Part shown: positions 63,139 to 64,000 of the stretch, one piece after another
How positions within the stretch are numbered: position 1 is the first letter of the stretch
Layout: each line of letters opens with the position of its first letter
NCBI GenBank assembly: GCA_030646555.1
Contig: JAUSKP010000048.1
Span: 13,238-77,237, forward strand
From: a bacterium
GTDB taxonomy: Bacteria; Patescibacteriota; Minisyncoccia; UBA6257; 02-FULL-45-10c
DNA length: 64,000 bases
Direction of reading: 5' to 3'
The notes under the pieces: generated by a model
Told to the model about the DNA's origin: nothing
Databases searched by the model: none
Seen by the model: only the letters and a program-made list of their open reading frames with translations
Translations under genes and position numbers: made by a program

Positions 63139-64000
63139 TTATAATAATTTACTTCCACAATGAGTACAAAATTTTTGACCTATTTCATTTGGTGCACTAC
63201 AAGACCAACAAAAATTTCCTATCTCAGAATTTTCATTCTTGCCCTGAACTTCAAGGGAAATTAACTCGGTCCTTCTTTTTTCTAAATCCACTATTATATC
63301 CTGATTTAGTAAGCCGTTGCTCTGAAATAAAAAATTTAAAAATTCTGGTAATACAGGGGCGTTCATAACCGAAATTGGACAAGAAAAAAATTGTTTATAT
63401 TTTTTTGTATCATCTTTCATAAGAATATAAAAGTTACCCTTATCCAGTACGGAATTATAATATTGATCCCATGATAAAAAATCTGGACTTCGCCAAAATC
63501 TTTTTTTATAAAATCCCTTAGAATTTATAGTAAGATATATTCCTATTTTAAGTTCCTTTTCTCTAGCATATTTAATCAATAAATTCATTAAAGCAAACGG
63601 TTTTATAAGATTATCAATTACATAAACTATTTTTCCAAAAATTTCTTTCTTTTCTTTTTGGGTATTAGTTTCAAACAACATAAAAGAGGTCGCCGAAGAA
63701 TTAATTTCATAATTATTATTTTCAGCTTCTAATTTTATTTTGAAGGAACTCGATGTATGAGTTGGAATAAAATTTATACTATGCTTTGTAGTCGTTAACG
63801 AGTAAGAAAACCCATCAATGTCTTTATATTTTATTCTTATCCCTTTATAAATAAGAAATTCGTTATAAAAAACCAAAGTCTGTGTCTTGGAGATATTTAT
63901 TGATACTATTGGTCTTTTTACATCTTGTACTATTTCAGCCCTGCTTATTTTGTCAAAATTATGCCCGCAAAAGTCACAAAAATTTCCACCAACATCAAAT
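63139..64000 (-). CDS. Zinc-ribbon protein, 5' end beyond the window
   Basis: The frame is open from the window edge (base 63999) to 63139, at least 287 aa; a TTG at 63876 is not needed as a start. The visible N-terminal part has a Cys pair (N-F-C-D-F-C-G-H-N-F) and the C-terminus a full zinc ribbon (C-W-S-C..C-T-H-C-G-S-K-L). The middle is a beta-rich, Lys/Tyr/Phe-rich region with a helix, unrecognised. Four bases separate it from the protease gene. Confidence 0.75.
   Translation of the reverse strand, partial: FDVGGNFCDFCGHNFDKISRAEIVQDVKRPIVSINISKTQTLVFYNEFLIYKGIRIKYKDIDGFSYSLTTTKHSINFIPTHTSSSFKIKLEAENNNYEINSSATSFMLFETNTQKEKKEIFGKIVYVIDNLIKPFALMNLLIKYAREKELKIGIYLTINSKGFYKKRFWRSPDFLSWDQYYNSVLDKGNFYILMKDDTKKYKQFFSCPISVMNAPVLPEFLNFLFQSNGLLNQDIIVDLEKRRTELISLEVQGKNENSEIGNFCWSCSAPNEIGQKFCTHCGSKLL

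Overview
The window reads as a chromosomal segment of a Candidate Phyla Radiation bacterium, most likely Parcubacteria/Paceibacteria (an inference from gene content; no 16S gene is present). The signs are AT-rich DNA, short housekeeping proteins (SecA without most of its helical wing region, ProRS without the editing insertion, RF2 without domain 1), a pilin-like surface protein ending in an S74 chaperone, a VanW protein, and very many short palindromic repeats. TGA is used as a normal stop and an RF2 is encoded, so the code is standard.

Layout. 1-8.5 kb: frr end, rseP, proS, then the cell-shape genes mreB-mreC-mreD-mrdA and a DedA/triosephosphate-isomerase fusion. 8.5-13.4 kb: SIMPL and GtrA proteins, a 45-aa gene with a strong promoter, hpf, secA. 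13.4-18.8 kb: a surface-glycan/adhesin block (pilin-LamG-S74 protein, four-helix-bundle protein, sugar transferase, GT4 glycosyltransferase). 18.8-24.8 kb: TrkA_C-like protein, lepA, FtsB-like protein, tRNA-Gly, tRNA-Thr, prfB, ftsEX. 24.9-34.2 kb: membrane and envelope proteins (AI-2E transporter family, SurA-N, VanW, C39-like), radical SAM, FAD oxidase, tRNA-Gln, L,D-transpeptidase. 34.4-46.3 kb: typA, three small genes, dnaX, DUF4015-like hydrolase, scpAB, mraY, pgk, DHH phosphoesterase, viroplasmin-RNase H. 46.9-47.6 kb: an oversized RNase P RNA. 47.6-56.3 kb, minus strand: murC, M23 peptidase, gltX, murG, ftsW, amidohydrolase. 56.4-64 kb: conjugation-type ATPase, GT39-like enzyme, FAD protein, membrane trypsin-like protease and a zinc-ribbon protein cut by the window end. 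Together the genes describe a rod-shaped, walled cell with elongasome (MreBCD/PBP2) and divisome (FtsEX/FtsW/M23) machinery, lipid-linked glycan synthesis, and type IV pilin and T4SS-like parts that could serve host contact.

Three genome-scale patterns stand out. (1) Dispersed palindromic repeats sit between genes, but also in frame inside at least nine conserved proteins and inside RNase P RNA, where one appears to serve as the P3 hairpin. (2) There are two expression styles. Many genes have a TATAAT-type -10 box six or seven bases before the start codon and no Shine-Dalgarno (probably leaderless). A set of mostly small genes has TTGACA/TATAAT promoters, a leader and a strong Shine-Dalgarno. 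(3) Two ~110-135 bp inverted-repeat elements cover the start codons of unrelated genes, giving both the N-terminus MCGM.
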